From positions 248,001-312,000 of the forward strand of contig CAVTAI010000013.1 in NCBI GenBank assembly GCA_963732655.1: a stretch of DNA of 64,000 nt, in the 5' to 3' direction. Position 1 is the first letter of the stretch, and every line of letters begins with the position of its first letter. The DNA comes from CAVTWS01 sp963732655 (lineage in GTDB: Bacteria; Actinomycetota; Acidimicrobiia; Acidimicrobiales; SHLQ01). A program made the position numbers and the translations under genes. This document shows positions 34,917 through 44,075 of the stretch, piece after piece. A model generated the notes under the pieces. That model did not search any database, was not told the DNA's origin, and saw only the letters and a program-made list of their open reading frames with translations.

Positions 34917-35047
34917 GGAATTCTCCCTGGGTGTGGGCGGGTGGGCCGTCGTGTCGACCGGTCTGGAGTTCATATGCGTATTGCACAAAGGCGGTGACGC
35001 GCCAACTATGGCGCCGGCAACCTGGCGGAGCCACGCTCGGTCGCCCC

Positions 35048-36115
35048 TCAGAAGGTCTCGTACTCGACGGTGAGCGATGGGCTCTGCGGGATCGCCTGGC
35101 AGGTCAGCACCCAGCCCGATGCCACCTCGTCGGGGGTCAACGCATTGTTGACCCGCATGGTGACCGTGCCCTCGTGGATGAGCGCCATGCAGGTGGCGCA
35201 GTTGCCGGCCTCGCACGAGAACGGTGGTTTCAACCCGCCGCGACGAGCCGTTTCGAGCACGGTGTCACCGGCGCGGTACGGGACGGACGTGCGCTTGCGG
35301 TTCATCACGATGAGGACCGCCTCCGGCGCCAGCGATACCGCCGTGGGTGGCCCGTCGAGGTCCGGCTCATCGGCGTGATCGGTGGGTGGGGGAGTGCCGA
35401 ATCGTTCGATGGCGATGCGATCAGGGGTCACGTCGGTGTCGTGGAGCACGGCCTCGACGAGATCCATGAACGGGGTCGGCCCGCAGATGTAGAAGTCGGA
35501 GTCGACCCGACCGGCGACGAATTCTTCGATCGCGGTTTCGTGAAGGAATCCCGCATCGCTGTCGAGATGGTGGGTGACCCGCAAGCGGTCGGGATGTCGG
35601 CTCGCCAGATCGTGGAGCTCGTCGTGGAAGATGATCGATGATCGATCGCGGTTCGCGTACAGCACGTCGATCGACCGGTCGGTCGAGGTCAGCACGCTCC
35701 GGACGATCGACATGACGGGCGTGACACCGCTCCCACCACAGAAGGCGAGCAGCGGGCGTTCCCCGGGCCGGATGCAGAAGACGCCGGCGGGGCGGGACAC
35801 CGCCAGCCGGCTGCCGATGCCGACGTGATCGTGGAACCAGTTCGAGACCACACCGCCGGGCACCCGCTTCACGGTGACCGTGAGATCGCGGCCATGCTCC
35901 GGCGCGCTCGACATCGAGTAGCAGCGCAGGTGGACATCGTCGTCCACCTCGACCCGGAACGTGCAGAACTGCCCGGCCCGGTACCCGAACACGTCGGCGA
36001 GCTCGTCCGGGATGCCCAGGACGTAGGACCGCGTGTCCGGCGTGTCGACGACGACGTCCAACACGACGAGGGAGTGGTAACCGTGGTCTCGGACCACCGT
36101 GGAGACATCGACCAT
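35048..36115 (-). CDS. Ferredoxin-NAD(P) reductase with C-terminal 2Fe-2S domain (KshB/PaaE-like)
   Basis: This 355-residue electron-transfer protein has an FAD domain (VFGYRAGQFCTFRV; LRCYSMSSAPEHG as R-x-Y-S), an NAD(P)H domain (LLAFCGGSGVTPVMSIVRS; DFYICGPTPFMDLV) and a plant-type ferredoxin end with C-x4-C-x2-C (CEAGNCATC) plus the distant Cys in WVLTCQ. It would feed electrons to an oxygenase, as KshB does for 3-ketosteroid 9-alpha-hydroxylase. No KshA-like oxygenase is adjacent; the fused desaturase/Rieske at 52274 and the P450 at 45253 are candidate partners in the window. ATG 36115 is the best start. It diverges from the gene at 36195. Confidence 0.9.
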   Translation of the reverse strand: MVDVSTVVRDHGYHSLVVLDVVVDTPDTRSYVLGIPDELADVFGYRAGQFCTFRVEVDDDVHLRCYSMSSAPEHGRDLTVTVKRVPGGVVSNWFHDHVGIGSRLAVSRPAGVFCIRPGERPLLAFCGGSGVTPVMSIVRSVLTSTDRSIDVLYANRDRSSIIFHDELHDLASRHPDRLRVTHHLDSDAGFLHETAIEEFVAGRVDSDFYICGPTPFMDLVEAVLHDTDVTPDRIAIERFGTPPPTDHADEPDLDGPPTAVSLAPEAVLIVMNRKRTSVPYRAGDTVLETARRGGLKPPFSCEAGNCATCMALIHEGTVTMRVNNALTPDEVASGWVLTCQAIPQSPSLTVEYETF

Positions 36116-36194
36116 CTGTGAACGATCCAATGGAGTCGCGGAAGGTTCACTATCGTATTTCCAGAAGCACGTTCTCGGGCTCGGGGGTTGTGGA

Positions 36195-37253
36195 ATGAGG
36201 GATTCGTCGTCGGGCGCGCCACAGCGCCTGCGGGTCGTGCAGTGGGCCACCGGCAACATCGGCACGCAGTCGCTCCGATCCGTGATCGAGCACCCGGACC
36301 TGGACCTCGCCGGGCTCTACGTCCACTCGGCGGACAAAGTCGGGCGCGATGCGGGTGAGCTGTGCGGGCTCCCGACCGCCGGGGTGGCGGCCACGGGGTC
36401 GCTCGATGAGGTGATCGCGTTGGGTGCCGACTGCGTGATCTACATGCCGGCCGCGCTGAACGCCGCTGAGGTGTGTGCCATCCTCGAATCGGGCGCGAAC
36501 ATCGTGACCACCCGGGGCGAGTTCCACCGCCCGGCCAGCATGGAACCGGCGCTGCGGAGCGCGGTCGAGGCGGCCTGCCGGGCGGGCGGCACCTCGATCC
36601 ACAGCACCGGGAGCAGCCCCGGCTTCATCACCGAGGCGCTCCCCATCGTCTTGTCGTCGCTCCAGCGTCGACTCGACCACCTCGAGATCAACGAGTACGC
36701 GTACATGGCCAGCCGGAATTCGCCGGGTCTGCTGTTCGATGTGATGGGGTTCGGGCGCCCCCCTGGACCCGCGGATCAGCGCCGGGCCAACCACCTGAAG
36801 GCGGCGTTCGGGCCGTCGCTCCAGCTGCTCGCCGACGCCGTCGGCCTGCCGCTCGACGAGGTCGAGGCCCACGCAACCGTCGCCGCGACCCGAAACGGCG
36901 TCGACATCGCCGCCGGCCGGCTGGAAGCGGGGACCGTGGCGGCGCAGCGCACCACGGTCACCGGTCTGCGGGCGGGTCGGCCGTTGATCACCTTCCACGC
37001 CACCTGGTACTGCGCCACCGATCTCGAGGTCGACTGGGACCTGCGATCGACGGGCTGGCGGGTGGTGGTCGACGGTGACACCCCGCTCGATGTGGCCATC
37101 ACCTTTCCGGTCGACGAGGAACGCATGGCCGCGACCACGCCCGGGTACACCGCCCACCGCGCGGTCAACGCCGTCGCCGTCGTCTGTGCTGCCGAGCCCG
37201 GCATCCGCACGACCGTCGACCTACCCCAGATCATCCCGACCTTCGCCGGCTGA
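36195..37253 (+). CDS. Dihydrodipicolinate reductase/2,4-diaminopentanoate dehydrogenase-like oxidoreductase
   Basis: This 352-residue NAD(P)-dependent enzyme begins with a Rossmann motif in RVVQWATGNIGTQSLRSVI, then VHSADKVGRDAGELCGL and DCVIYMPAALNAAEV. The family is frequent in mycobacterial and acidimicrobial catabolic clusters, usually annotated dihydrodipicolinate reductase, although true DapB function is unlikely. The C-terminal half resembles the DAPDH domain (HSTGSSPGFITEALPIVLSS). ATG 36195 is preferred. It heads a likely operon 36195-41026 with CMD, HIBADH-like, SDR and acyl-CoA synthetase genes; TATCGT near 36152 could be the -10. Confidence 0.8.
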   Translation: MRDSSSGAPQRLRVVQWATGNIGTQSLRSVIEHPDLDLAGLYVHSADKVGRDAGELCGLPTAGVAATGSLDEVIALGADCVIYMPAALNAAEVCAILESGANIVTTRGEFHRPASMEPALRSAVEAACRAGGTSIHSTGSSPGFITEALPIVLSSLQRRLDHLEINEYAYMASRNSPGLLFDVMGFGRPPGPADQRRANHLKAAFGPSLQLLADAVGLPLDEVEAHATVAATRNGVDIAAGRLEAGTVAAQRTTVTGLRAGRPLITFHATWYCATDLEVDWDLRSTGWRVVVDGDTPLDVAITFPVDEERMAATTPGYTAHRAVNAVAVVCAAEPGIRTTVDLPQIIPTFAG

Positions 37254-37278
37254 CGGCGGACCACGCCAGGAGGCGACA

Positions 37279-37662
37279 TTGACGAAACCGGACGACCGAC
37301 TGTCAGCGGCGTACGCCCAGCGACGAGCGATCCTGGGCGACGCCTATGTCGACGCGGCGACGGCGGATCCCGATCCGGTGGCCGCGGCGTTCCAGGACTA
37401 CCTCACCGCGACGGCGTGGGGGGTGTGGACGCGTGAAGGGCCTCTGTCGACCCGCGATCGAAGCCTGCTCGTGCTGGCCATGACGGCGGCGCTCGGGCGC
37501 ATGGAGGAGTTCGAGCTCCATGCCGGTGCCGCCTCACGTGCGGGGGTGACCGACGAGGAGGTCGACGAGTTGCTCTTCCAGGTCGCCGCCTACTGCGGGG
37601 TGCCGGCCGGGGTCTCGGCTCGACGGGCGGTGAAGGCGGCCCGGGCCGCCCGCCCGTCGTGA
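37279..37662 (+). CDS. Carboxymuconolactone decarboxylase-family protein
   Basis: This 127-residue all-helical protein starts at TTG 37279, five bases after AGGAGG. It matches the CMD/AhpD-like fold: LSTRDRSLLVLAMTAALGR near 60 and EFELHAGAASRAGVTDEEV near 80, with the conserved E...H pair (as in 4-carboxymuconolactone decarboxylase), but no C-x2-C of AhpD. It may decarboxylate a lactone or be a redox helper. The stop overlaps the next gene's GTG (GTGA). In context it looks like a ring-degradation accessory step. Confidence 0.85.
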   Translation: MTKPDDRLSAAYAQRRAILGDAYVDAATADPDPVAAAFQDYLTATAWGVWTREGPLSTRDRSLLVLAMTAALGRMEEFELHAGAASRAGVTDEEVDELLFQVAAYCGVPAGVSARRAVKAARAARPS

Positions 37663-38543
37663 CCACGGCCGCGAACGATCCGATCGGCTTCATCGGGCTG
37701 GGCAACATGGGTGCGGTCCTGGCCGCCAACCTGGTGGGTGCCGGGCACATGGTGGTGTGCTACGACATCGCCGGGCCTGGCCGGGCGCCGTCGGGTGCCG
37801 AGTTCCTGCCGAGCGTCGAGGCGGTGGTCGCCCGAGCGTCGATCGTGGTCCTGAGCCTCCCCGACGGCGACATCGCCAGGAGCGTGTCCGGCGCGATCGT
37901 CGACTCGGTCGAACGGTGTACGCAGGTCGTCGTCGAGACGTCGACGGTCGGCCCCGGCGCGGCCCAGCAGGTGGGGGCACTGCTCGCGGGAGCGGGCATC
38001 GCCTACGTCGACGCACCCGTCTCTGGCGGGGTCGCCGGGGCGCGCGCTCGAACGCTCACCGTGATGGTGGCCGGTTCCCGGGAGGCCCGGCTCGTCGTGG
38101 CCCCGGTGATCGCCGGATTGAGTGACCGGCACGTCGTCGTCGGCGACGAGCCCGGGATGGCTCAGGCGGTGAAGCTGGCCAACAACTTCTTGTCTGCAAC
38201 CGCGCTGGCGGCCGCGAGCGAAGCGGTCGCCTTCGGTCTGTCGGCCGGGGTGGAGATGGGAACCCTGCTCGAGGTGATCAACGCATCGAGCGGTCAGAGC
38301 ATGGCCACCCTCGACAAGTTCCCGCACCACGTGCTGACCGGCACCTACGCCTCGGGATTCGCCAACACCCTCATGGCCAAAGACGTTCGGCTCTATCTCC
38401 AGTCGGTCGCCGAACACGACGGACCGGCGCAGATGGGTTCGTTGACGGCGGAGATCTGGGAGCGGTTCGCCGCCGACGAACCCGGCGTCGACTTCACCCG
38501 GATCTTCCCGTTCGTCGCCCCCGGCGCGTCGGGCACGACGTGA
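37659..38543 (+). CDS. NAD(P)-dependent beta-hydroxyacid dehydrogenase (3-hydroxyisobutyrate dehydrogenase family)
   Basis: This 294-residue enzyme has the dinucleotide motif GFIGLGNMG, the substrate motif DAPVSGGVAGA near 121 and the catalytic Lys in VKLANNFLSATAL near 171. Start GTG 37659 overlaps the CMD stop. Family members oxidise 3-hydroxyisobutyrate, tartronate semialdehyde, glyoxylate adducts and similar hydroxyacids. In this cluster it might act on a side-chain or ring-cleavage product such as a valine-type C4 unit. Motifs are intact and the length is normal. Confidence 0.88.
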   Translation: MTTAANDPIGFIGLGNMGAVLAANLVGAGHMVVCYDIAGPGRAPSGAEFLPSVEAVVARASIVVLSLPDGDIARSVSGAIVDSVERCTQVVVETSTVGPGAAQQVGALLAGAGIAYVDAPVSGGVAGARARTLTVMVAGSREARLVVAPVIAGLSDRHVVVGDEPGMAQAVKLANNFLSATALAAASEAVAFGLSAGVEMGTLLEVINASSGQSMATLDKFPHHVLTGTYASGFANTLMAKDVRLYLQSVAEHDGPAQMGSLTAEIWERFAADEPGVDFTRIFPFVAPGASGTT

Positions 38544-38639
38544 ACGCGACAGATGCGCGACCATGTGCGTGCTGCCCGGTCGACCGCTGACCGCGTGCCA
38601 GACCTACAATCACCAGCCCGACCAGCAGAGGTAGAGATC

Positions 38640-39464
38640 ATGGGTATCGACAAGTTCCGGTTCGACGGCAAGCGCGCTCTCGTGGTCGGCGGTGCCACCG
38701 GCATGGGCGCGGCAGCAGCCCGCATCGTCCAGGAGTTGGGCGCCGAGACCGTCGTCATGGACTACGCGCCGGTCACCCAGGACGGCGTGAAGGCGATCCA
38801 GGTCGACCTGCGCGACGAGGCGAGCATCGATGCCGCCCTCGACGACTGCGGCGGGCCCATCCACGTCCTGCTCTCCTGCGCCGGCGTGGCCGACGGCACC
38901 CCCGGCATCGAGAAGGTCAACTTCCTCGGCCACCGGCACCTCATCGAACGCGCCCTGGCCCACGACCTCATCCCCCGGGGCGGCGCGATCGGCATGATCT
39001 CCTCGGCCGCCGGACTGGGTTGGGAGGCCAACCTGGACGAGCTCAAGGAGTACCTCGCCACGCCGGACATGGCGACTGGATCGGCGTGGGCGATCGAGCA
39101 CAACAAGGCCGATTACATGTGGAGCAAGCAGGCGATGAACCTCTTCGTCGCCGGCCAGGCCTACCCGATGCTGAAGAAGGGCATCCGCATCAACTCGATC
39201 TGCCCCGGCCCGACCGACACGCCGCTGGCCCAGGCCAACGCCGAGGTGTGGCTCGGGTTCGGGACCGACTACCGCCAGGACACCGGCATCGCCGCGTCGA
39301 CTCCGGAGGAGCAGGCGTACCCGCTCGTCTACCTCTGCTCGGACGCCGCGTCCTACGTCAACGGCATCATCATGATCACCGACGCCGGGTACATGTCGTC
39401 GGGCCTGGCCGGTTCCTACGAGTCGGCGGTCGGCGCCGCGATGTTCCTCTTCGGCCGGTACTAG
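38640..39464 (+). CDS. SDR, 3-alpha-hydroxysteroid/coniferyl alcohol dehydrogenase-like
   Basis: This 274-residue SDR reads FDGKRALVVGGATGMGAAAA at the N-terminus (a variant G-x3-G-x-G), uses VLLSCAGVADGTPGIEKVNF in the substrate region, and has a widened insert (AIEHNKADYMWSKQAMNLF) carrying Tyr-x3-Lys as YMWSK. This is the subfamily that includes 3-alpha-HSD/carbonyl reductase and coniferyl alcohol dehydrogenase. ATG 38640 follows AGAGGT; TACAAT at 38605-38610 is a good -10, giving the gene its own promoter within the run of genes. Consistent with steroid or terpenoid substrates. Confidence 0.88.
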   Translation: MGIDKFRFDGKRALVVGGATGMGAAAARIVQELGAETVVMDYAPVTQDGVKAIQVDLRDEASIDAALDDCGGPIHVLLSCAGVADGTPGIEKVNFLGHRHLIERALAHDLIPRGGAIGMISSAAGLGWEANLDELKEYLATPDMATGSAWAIEHNKADYMWSKQAMNLFVAGQAYPMLKKGIRINSICPGPTDTPLAQANAEVWLGFGTDYRQDTGIAASTPEEQAYPLVYLCSDAASYVNGIIMITDAGYMSSGLAGSYESAVGAAMFLFGRY

Positions 39465-39487
39465 ACCGCACCACCCGGCCGCAGACG

Positions 39488-41026
39488 ATGACGAGCAGGT
39501 CCCCGGCGTTCCCTCCGATCCACTACCCGGCCGGCCTGTCTCTCCAGGGCCGGCTGGCCGAGGCGGCCGACCGCCACGGCGAACGGCTGGCCTTGACCTT
39601 CGAGGAGGAACGGTTCACGTTCCGCGAGCTCGACGGTTTGAGCAACGCCATGGCCCACCTGCTCGCCGGCCGGGGTGTCGTCGCTGGTCAGCGGGTCGCC
39701 CTGATGTGTTCCAATCGGCCGGAGTTCTGCTTCGCCCTGTTCGGGGTGCTCAAGCTCGGTGCATCGGTCGTCATGATCAGCCCGGCGTGGAAGGAGGCCG
39801 AGATCGCCCACGCCGCGTCGCTCACCGCCCCGTCTCTCGCCATCTGCGACGGCGACACGGCGTCTCGCCTGACCGGCATCATCGAGCCAGGATCCGTCGT
39901 CCACCTCGATGACGACGACGTGTTCGCCACCCTGCTCGCCGGCTCGGCCCAGCGGCCCGACGTCGACCGGGACTGGGACCGCACCGAGTCGGTGCTGGTG
40001 TTCAGTTCGGGCACGACCGGCCTCCCCAAGGCCGTGCTCCACACCCACGCCACCATGGGCGCCGCCACGTTGCACTGGGCATCGGCTCTCGGGCTCACCA
40101 CCGACGACCGGTTCCAGGTGGCCACGCCACCGTTCCACATCCTTGGGCTGCTGAACCTGTTCGCCGCCGTGGCGTCGGGATCATCGGTGCGTCTGCACCG
40201 CCGGTTCGACCTCGAGGCCCTCCTGCACCACATCGAAGCCGACCGCATCACGCTCGAGATGGCGGTCGCACCGATCGCCCTGGCCCTGGCCAACCACCCC
40301 GATCTCGAGTCCTACGACCTGTCGTCACTGCGGTACATCATGTGGGGCGCGACCCCGGTCACGGCGAGCGTCGCCGAAACCGTCACCGCCCGCTCAGGGG
40401 TGCGGTTCCTTCCCGCCTACGGGGCGAGCGAGCTTCCCGTCATCACCAGCAACCCGGTCCACCGGCCCGACGACTGGCGCCTCGACAGTGCCGGCCTCCC
40501 GCTGCACGACGTGCGCATCCGCATCGTCGATCTCGAATCCGGCGCCGTGCTCGAATCCGGGGGCGTGGGCGAGATCCAGGTGTCGAGCCCGTCGGCGATG
40601 GTGGGCTACCTCCCCGAGGCGGCGAACGCCGACGCTTTCGCCGATGGTGGTTGGTACCGCACCGGCGATGTCGGCTGGCTCGAACCCGAAGGGTGGCTGC
40701 ACATCACTGATCGGGTCAAGGAGATGATCAAGGTCAAGGGGTTCCAGGTCGCCCCCGCCGAGGTCGAGGCCGTGCTCCATGCTCACCCGGCGGTCGTCGA
40801 TTGTGCCGTCTTCGGGGTGCCCGACGAACAGGCCGGCGAAGCGGTGTGGGCAGCAGTGCAATTGGCGCCGTCGATCACGATCTCCGACGGCGAGCTCGAG
40901 GCGCTCGTCGCCGACTCGTTGGCCTCCTACAAGCGGATCTCGCGACTGATCGTCGTCGACACGATCCCCCGCCTCCCGTCGGGCAAGGTGTTGCGTCGCG
41001 TCCTGCGCGACGAGCTGTCCACCTGA
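39488..41026 (+). CDS. AMP-dependent acyl-CoA synthetase/ligase
   Basis: This 512-residue ligase activates a carboxylic acid as an acyl-AMP and transfers it to CoA. Motifs: the P-loop VLVFSSGTTGLPKAVLHTH near 175, FLPAYGASELPVITSN for the adenine motif, WYRTGDVGWLEPEGWLHITD near 390, and the catalytic Lys in LPSGKVLRRVL at the end. The 4-coumarate:CoA ligase/fatty-acid class is most similar in layout. ATG 39488 follows the SDR by 23 bases without a strong Shine-Dalgarno sequence. It ends the 36195-41026 gene run and converges with the TetR gene. Confidence 0.9.
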   Translation: MTSRSPAFPPIHYPAGLSLQGRLAEAADRHGERLALTFEEERFTFRELDGLSNAMAHLLAGRGVVAGQRVALMCSNRPEFCFALFGVLKLGASVVMISPAWKEAEIAHAASLTAPSLAICDGDTASRLTGIIEPGSVVHLDDDDVFATLLAGSAQRPDVDRDWDRTESVLVFSSGTTGLPKAVLHTHATMGAATLHWASALGLTTDDRFQVATPPFHILGLLNLFAAVASGSSVRLHRRFDLEALLHHIEADRITLEMAVAPIALALANHPDLESYDLSSLRYIMWGATPVTASVAETVTARSGVRFLPAYGASELPVITSNPVHRPDDWRLDSAGLPLHDVRIRIVDLESGAVLESGGVGEIQVSSPSAMVGYLPEAANADAFADGGWYRTGDVGWLEPEGWLHITDRVKEMIKVKGFQVAPAEVEAVLHAHPAVVDCAVFGVPDEQAGEAVWAAVQLAPSITISDGELEALVADSLASYKRISRLIVVDTIPRLPSGKVLRRVLRDELST

Positions 41027-41061
41027 ACGTTCGGGCCTGTTCGGAGTGGGGCCGGGCGGGA

Positions 41062-41776
41062 TCAGGCGTTGGTGAAGCCGCGGAAGCAGAAGGCCCACAT
41101 CTCGTCGGCCCGAGAGTGGTGCTCGGCGGGCTCGGGGTGGAGCACCGCGCCGAACGCGGCAGAACATCGTGGACTGCAGCACCAGGGCGGCTAGGCGTCG
41201 CGGGGCACCGGGGGCCACGACGCCTTCGATCTGGCCTTCGGTGATCAGTTCGACCAGCAGGTCGAACAGGGGTGCGGTGGCGGTGGCCGCCCGGCTGGGG
41301 TCGGAGACGAGCTGCTCGAACACGAAGTCGGCCATGGCCCGAGTGGTCTGGCTGTGGCGGGGCGGCACCTCGAGCGGATCGCGCTCGGACCAGGCGTACA
41401 ACGTCGTGACGAAGGTGCGGAGCCGGTCGATCACCGGGCCCGACTCGCCGACGACGGAGCGCATCTCGAGCGAGGTGGCGTGCATGGCCTCCTCGTACAC
41501 CGCCATCAGCAGATGCTGCTTGCCCTCGAACGACTGGTAGAAGCTGCGGAGCGATTGCTGCGAACGCTCCACGACCTCCTGCACCGTGAAGTCGAGTCCG
41601 CCCTTCTCGTGGATCAGGTCGGTCGTGGCGTCGAGGAACCGCTGCACCCGATGCTCCACCCGCACTCGGGCGGTGTCGAGCGAGCGGGCCACCGCCTGGT
41701 CTCGCCAGGGCAGGATGGTCGCATCGGGTCGGGTGTCGCCCGGAATGGCCCCGTTCGTGTCATCCCCTGAAGCCAT
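41062..41776 (-). pseudogene. TetR-family regulator, one frameshift near its end
   Basis: The main frame from ATG 41776 gives a TetR protein: RFLDATTDLIHEKGG, then FTVQEVVERSQQSLRSFYQS with the helix-turn-helix at about 45-75, and a ligand domain. At about 41163 the frame shifts; the continuation AAFGAVLHPEPAEHHSRADE and MWAFCFRGFTNA ends at TGA 41062. The 715-base span is one more than a multiple of three, so one base is inserted after TMF. If this is a sequencing error the repressor is a normal protein of about 237 residues. It diverges from the LLM oxidoreductase at 41930, its likely target, and converges with the acyl-CoA synthetase. Confidence 0.8.
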
Positions 41777-41893
41777 GGCGCACCAACGTACCGGCTGTAC
41801 CGGCCGGGACGATGAAACCGGAGGGTTCCCGGCGCGGGGATGAGATCGTGGCGTCCCGAGAACGGGAACGCCGCCTGGGCGAGAATGGAAACA

Positions 41894-41923
41894 TTGTTCT
41901 CGGCGGAACGCCTGCAGTACGTT
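41894..41923 (+). promoter_or_regulatory. Putative leaderless promoter of the LLM gene at 41930
   Basis: TTGTTC (41894-41899), an 18-base spacer and TACGTT (41918-41923) place the transcript start at about the GTG 41930. The stretch 41881-41901 has GAGAA/TTCTC outer arms that could be part of a TetR operator. Confidence 0.4.
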
Positions 41924-41929
41924 GCCGTC

Positions 41930-42883
41930 GTGAGACTCGGCATCATGATCGGCCCCGAACGAGGGCGCTACGCCACGAAGGTCGAGCGGATGCTCACCGA
42001 CGCCGTTTGGGCCGAGGACAACGGCTTCGCCACGATCTGGGTCCCCCAGATCCCCGACGAGTTCGACGCCATGACGGCAGTGGCGGCGATGGGCATGCGC
42101 ACCTCGCGCATCGAGATCGGCACGGCCGTCGTCCCGATCCAGACCCGGCACCCGATCGCCCTCGTGCAGCAGGCGCTGTCGACCCACATGGTCTGCGGCG
42201 GCCGGTTCACCCTCGGGCTCGGCCCGTCGCATCATTGGGTCGTAACGGACATGCTGGGACTCTCCTACGACCGTCCCGCCGCGCAGGTGGCATCTCTGCT
42301 CGATGTGCTCGATGCCGCCTTCTCGGGGCCGGCCACGGTCGACGTCGACAACGATCACCATCACATCCACAACCCGATCGACATCACCGACCAGCCCGGC
42401 CCCTCAGTCCTCGTCTCGGCCCTCGGTCCGGTCATGTTGAAACTCGCCGGCGAGCGGACCGACGGCACGAGCCTGTGGCTGGCGGACGAACGAGCCATCG
42501 GCGACTACATCGCCCCCCGCCTCGTCGCCGCCGCCGAAGGATCGGGCCGCAAGGCCCCCCGGATCGTGGCCGGCGTACCCGTGTGCCTGTGTGGCAACGA
42601 CGAGATCGACCGGGCCAAGGACCGAGCGAACCGGGTGCTGTCGGAGGCCTCGATCTCGCCGAACTATCAACGCTTGCTCGATCGAGGCAACGCCGACAAC
42701 GTCGGCGACATCCTGGCCGCGGGGGACGAGCAGTCGGTCCTCCAGCGATTGCGCTCCTTCGCCGACGCCGGCGTGACGGACATGTCGATCCGCGTCGTGC
42801 CCATCGGCGACAACCGCGATGAGCTCCTGGCCTCGATGCGCCGCACCCGCGACTACCTGGCCGATCTGGCGCCCGAGATCTGA
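41930..42883 (+). CDS. LLM-class (F420- or FMN-dependent) oxidoreductase
   Basis: This 317-residue luciferase-like TIM barrel has DAVWAEDNGFATIWVPQIPD, TSRIEIGTAVVPIQTRHPIAL, FTLGLGPSHHWVV and VLVSALGPVMLKLAGERTDG, all characteristic of F420-dependent LLM proteins. It transfers hydride between F420 (or FMN) and an alcohol, aldehyde or enone. GTG 41930 is chosen because the predicted promoter ends there and the protein then begins VRLGIMIGPERG; the longer frame from 41840 has no homologous look. It diverges from the TetR gene. Confidence 0.88.
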   Translation: MRLGIMIGPERGRYATKVERMLTDAVWAEDNGFATIWVPQIPDEFDAMTAVAAMGMRTSRIEIGTAVVPIQTRHPIALVQQALSTHMVCGGRFTLGLGPSHHWVVTDMLGLSYDRPAAQVASLLDVLDAAFSGPATVDVDNDHHHIHNPIDITDQPGPSVLVSALGPVMLKLAGERTDGTSLWLADERAIGDYIAPRLVAAAEGSGRKAPRIVAGVPVCLCGNDEIDRAKDRANRVLSEASISPNYQRLLDRGNADNVGDILAAGDEQSVLQRLRSFADAGVTDMSIRVVPIGDNRDELLASMRRTRDYLADLAPEI

Positions 42884-43016
42884 ACACGGTCGAGGTACGA
42901 GCCGCACTCTCCGAATGCATGGGGCCCGAGCGCATCGAGAACAGCGATTCCGCTGAGGAGAATGTTGACTCCGGCCTGAGCGGAGGATCGTCGGGGCGCC
43001 TAGTGTCAGCGACGAC

Positions 43017-44075
43017 ATGGACACCAGGTATTCAGCAGAACAGGCCGCATTGCGCGATACGGCCGTGCGGCTGGCCCGTCGCCTCGGCCCCTCCGCCGTC
43101 CCGGACCTCGACGACGAGGATCGGCGTCGCCGACTGGCCGACGCGGTCACCGAAGCCGGCTGGTGGTGGTTGCGTGACTCGATGGACGACGGGCCGGAAC
43201 CAATGGCCTCCGGGACCGAGGTCGCCATCGTGGCCGAGGCCATGGCGGCGAGCGTTGCGGACGCCGCATTTCTCGGTCCGGTGCTGGCCGGTGATCTGCT
43301 GCGCCGTGTCGGTGCGCCGTCCTCGGAGGCCCGACCGACCATCGGGCTGACGCCCGACCTGCTCGGTCTGGCCGTGGCCGGTTCCGGCGGTCTCGCTGTC
43401 GCCGGTTCCGGCGGTGACATCGTCGCTTTCGATGCCGCGGGTGCCGCATCTGCACTGGTGTTGCTCCAGTCCGGTGACGGATGGCGTCTGGGCTCGGTCC
43501 CGGTGTCCGACACCGCGACCGGAAGTGACCTGACGCGCCGCGTCGCCGTGGTGCCCGCGTCGGCGCCCGTCACCGAGGTCGACGGCCAGGCGCGCCCCCT
43601 CACGGCCGATGATCTCAGGGCGTGGTCGGCCCTCGCCCTCGCCTCCGCGGCGGCGGACCTGGTCGGCGTCATGCGCGGAGCGCTGCAGTTGGCGGTCGAC
43701 TACGCCGCCGAGCGTCACCAGTACGGAAAGCCGATCGGGTCGTTCCAGGCCGTGCAACACATGTTGGCCGATGCCAAGGTGTTGCTGGAGGGCTCGATCT
43801 CGTGCACGCTCCACGCCGGCTGGGCCGTCGACACCTTGCCGCCCGCCGAGGCGTGGCAGGCCGGCGCGGTGGCCAAGATCTACACGTCGCGGGCGGCCCG
43901 CACCGTCTGCGAGACCGTCATCCAAGTGCACGGCGGCATCGGCAACACGTGGGAATGCCTGGCCCACGTCTTCCTCCGACGAGCACTCCAGAGCACCGAT
44001 CTCCTCGGCGGCGATGGCGCACTGCTCGACGCGTTGGCGGCCGAACGAACGGGGTATCGCGTTGGACTTTCATGA
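43017..44075 (+). CDS. Acyl-CoA dehydrogenase, catalytic-Glu subunit of the second pair
   Basis: This 352-residue dehydrogenase is shorter than usual, with a reduced middle domain. Diagnostic sequence includes ERHQYGKPIGSFQAVQHML near 240 and QVHGGIGNTWECLAHVFLRR near 305, where TWE places the catalytic Glu. A Gly-rich tandem (AGSGGLAVAGSGG) near 120 is unusual. TAGTGT at 43001-43006 may be the -10, only 11 bases before ATG 43017. It overlaps the partner subunit by 14 bases and is the second such pair in the window, suggesting a multi-step side-chain beta-oxidation. Confidence 0.86.
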   Translation: MDTRYSAEQAALRDTAVRLARRLGPSAVPDLDDEDRRRRLADAVTEAGWWWLRDSMDDGPEPMASGTEVAIVAEAMAASVADAAFLGPVLAGDLLRRVGAPSSEARPTIGLTPDLLGLAVAGSGGLAVAGSGGDIVAFDAAGAASALVLLQSGDGWRLGSVPVSDTATGSDLTRRVAVVPASAPVTEVDGQARPLTADDLRAWSALALASAAADLVGVMRGALQLAVDYAAERHQYGKPIGSFQAVQHMLADAKVLLEGSISCTLHAGWAVDTLPPAEAWQAGAVAKIYTSRAARTVCETVIQVHGGIGNTWECLAHVFLRRALQSTDLLGGDGALLDALAAERTGYRVGLS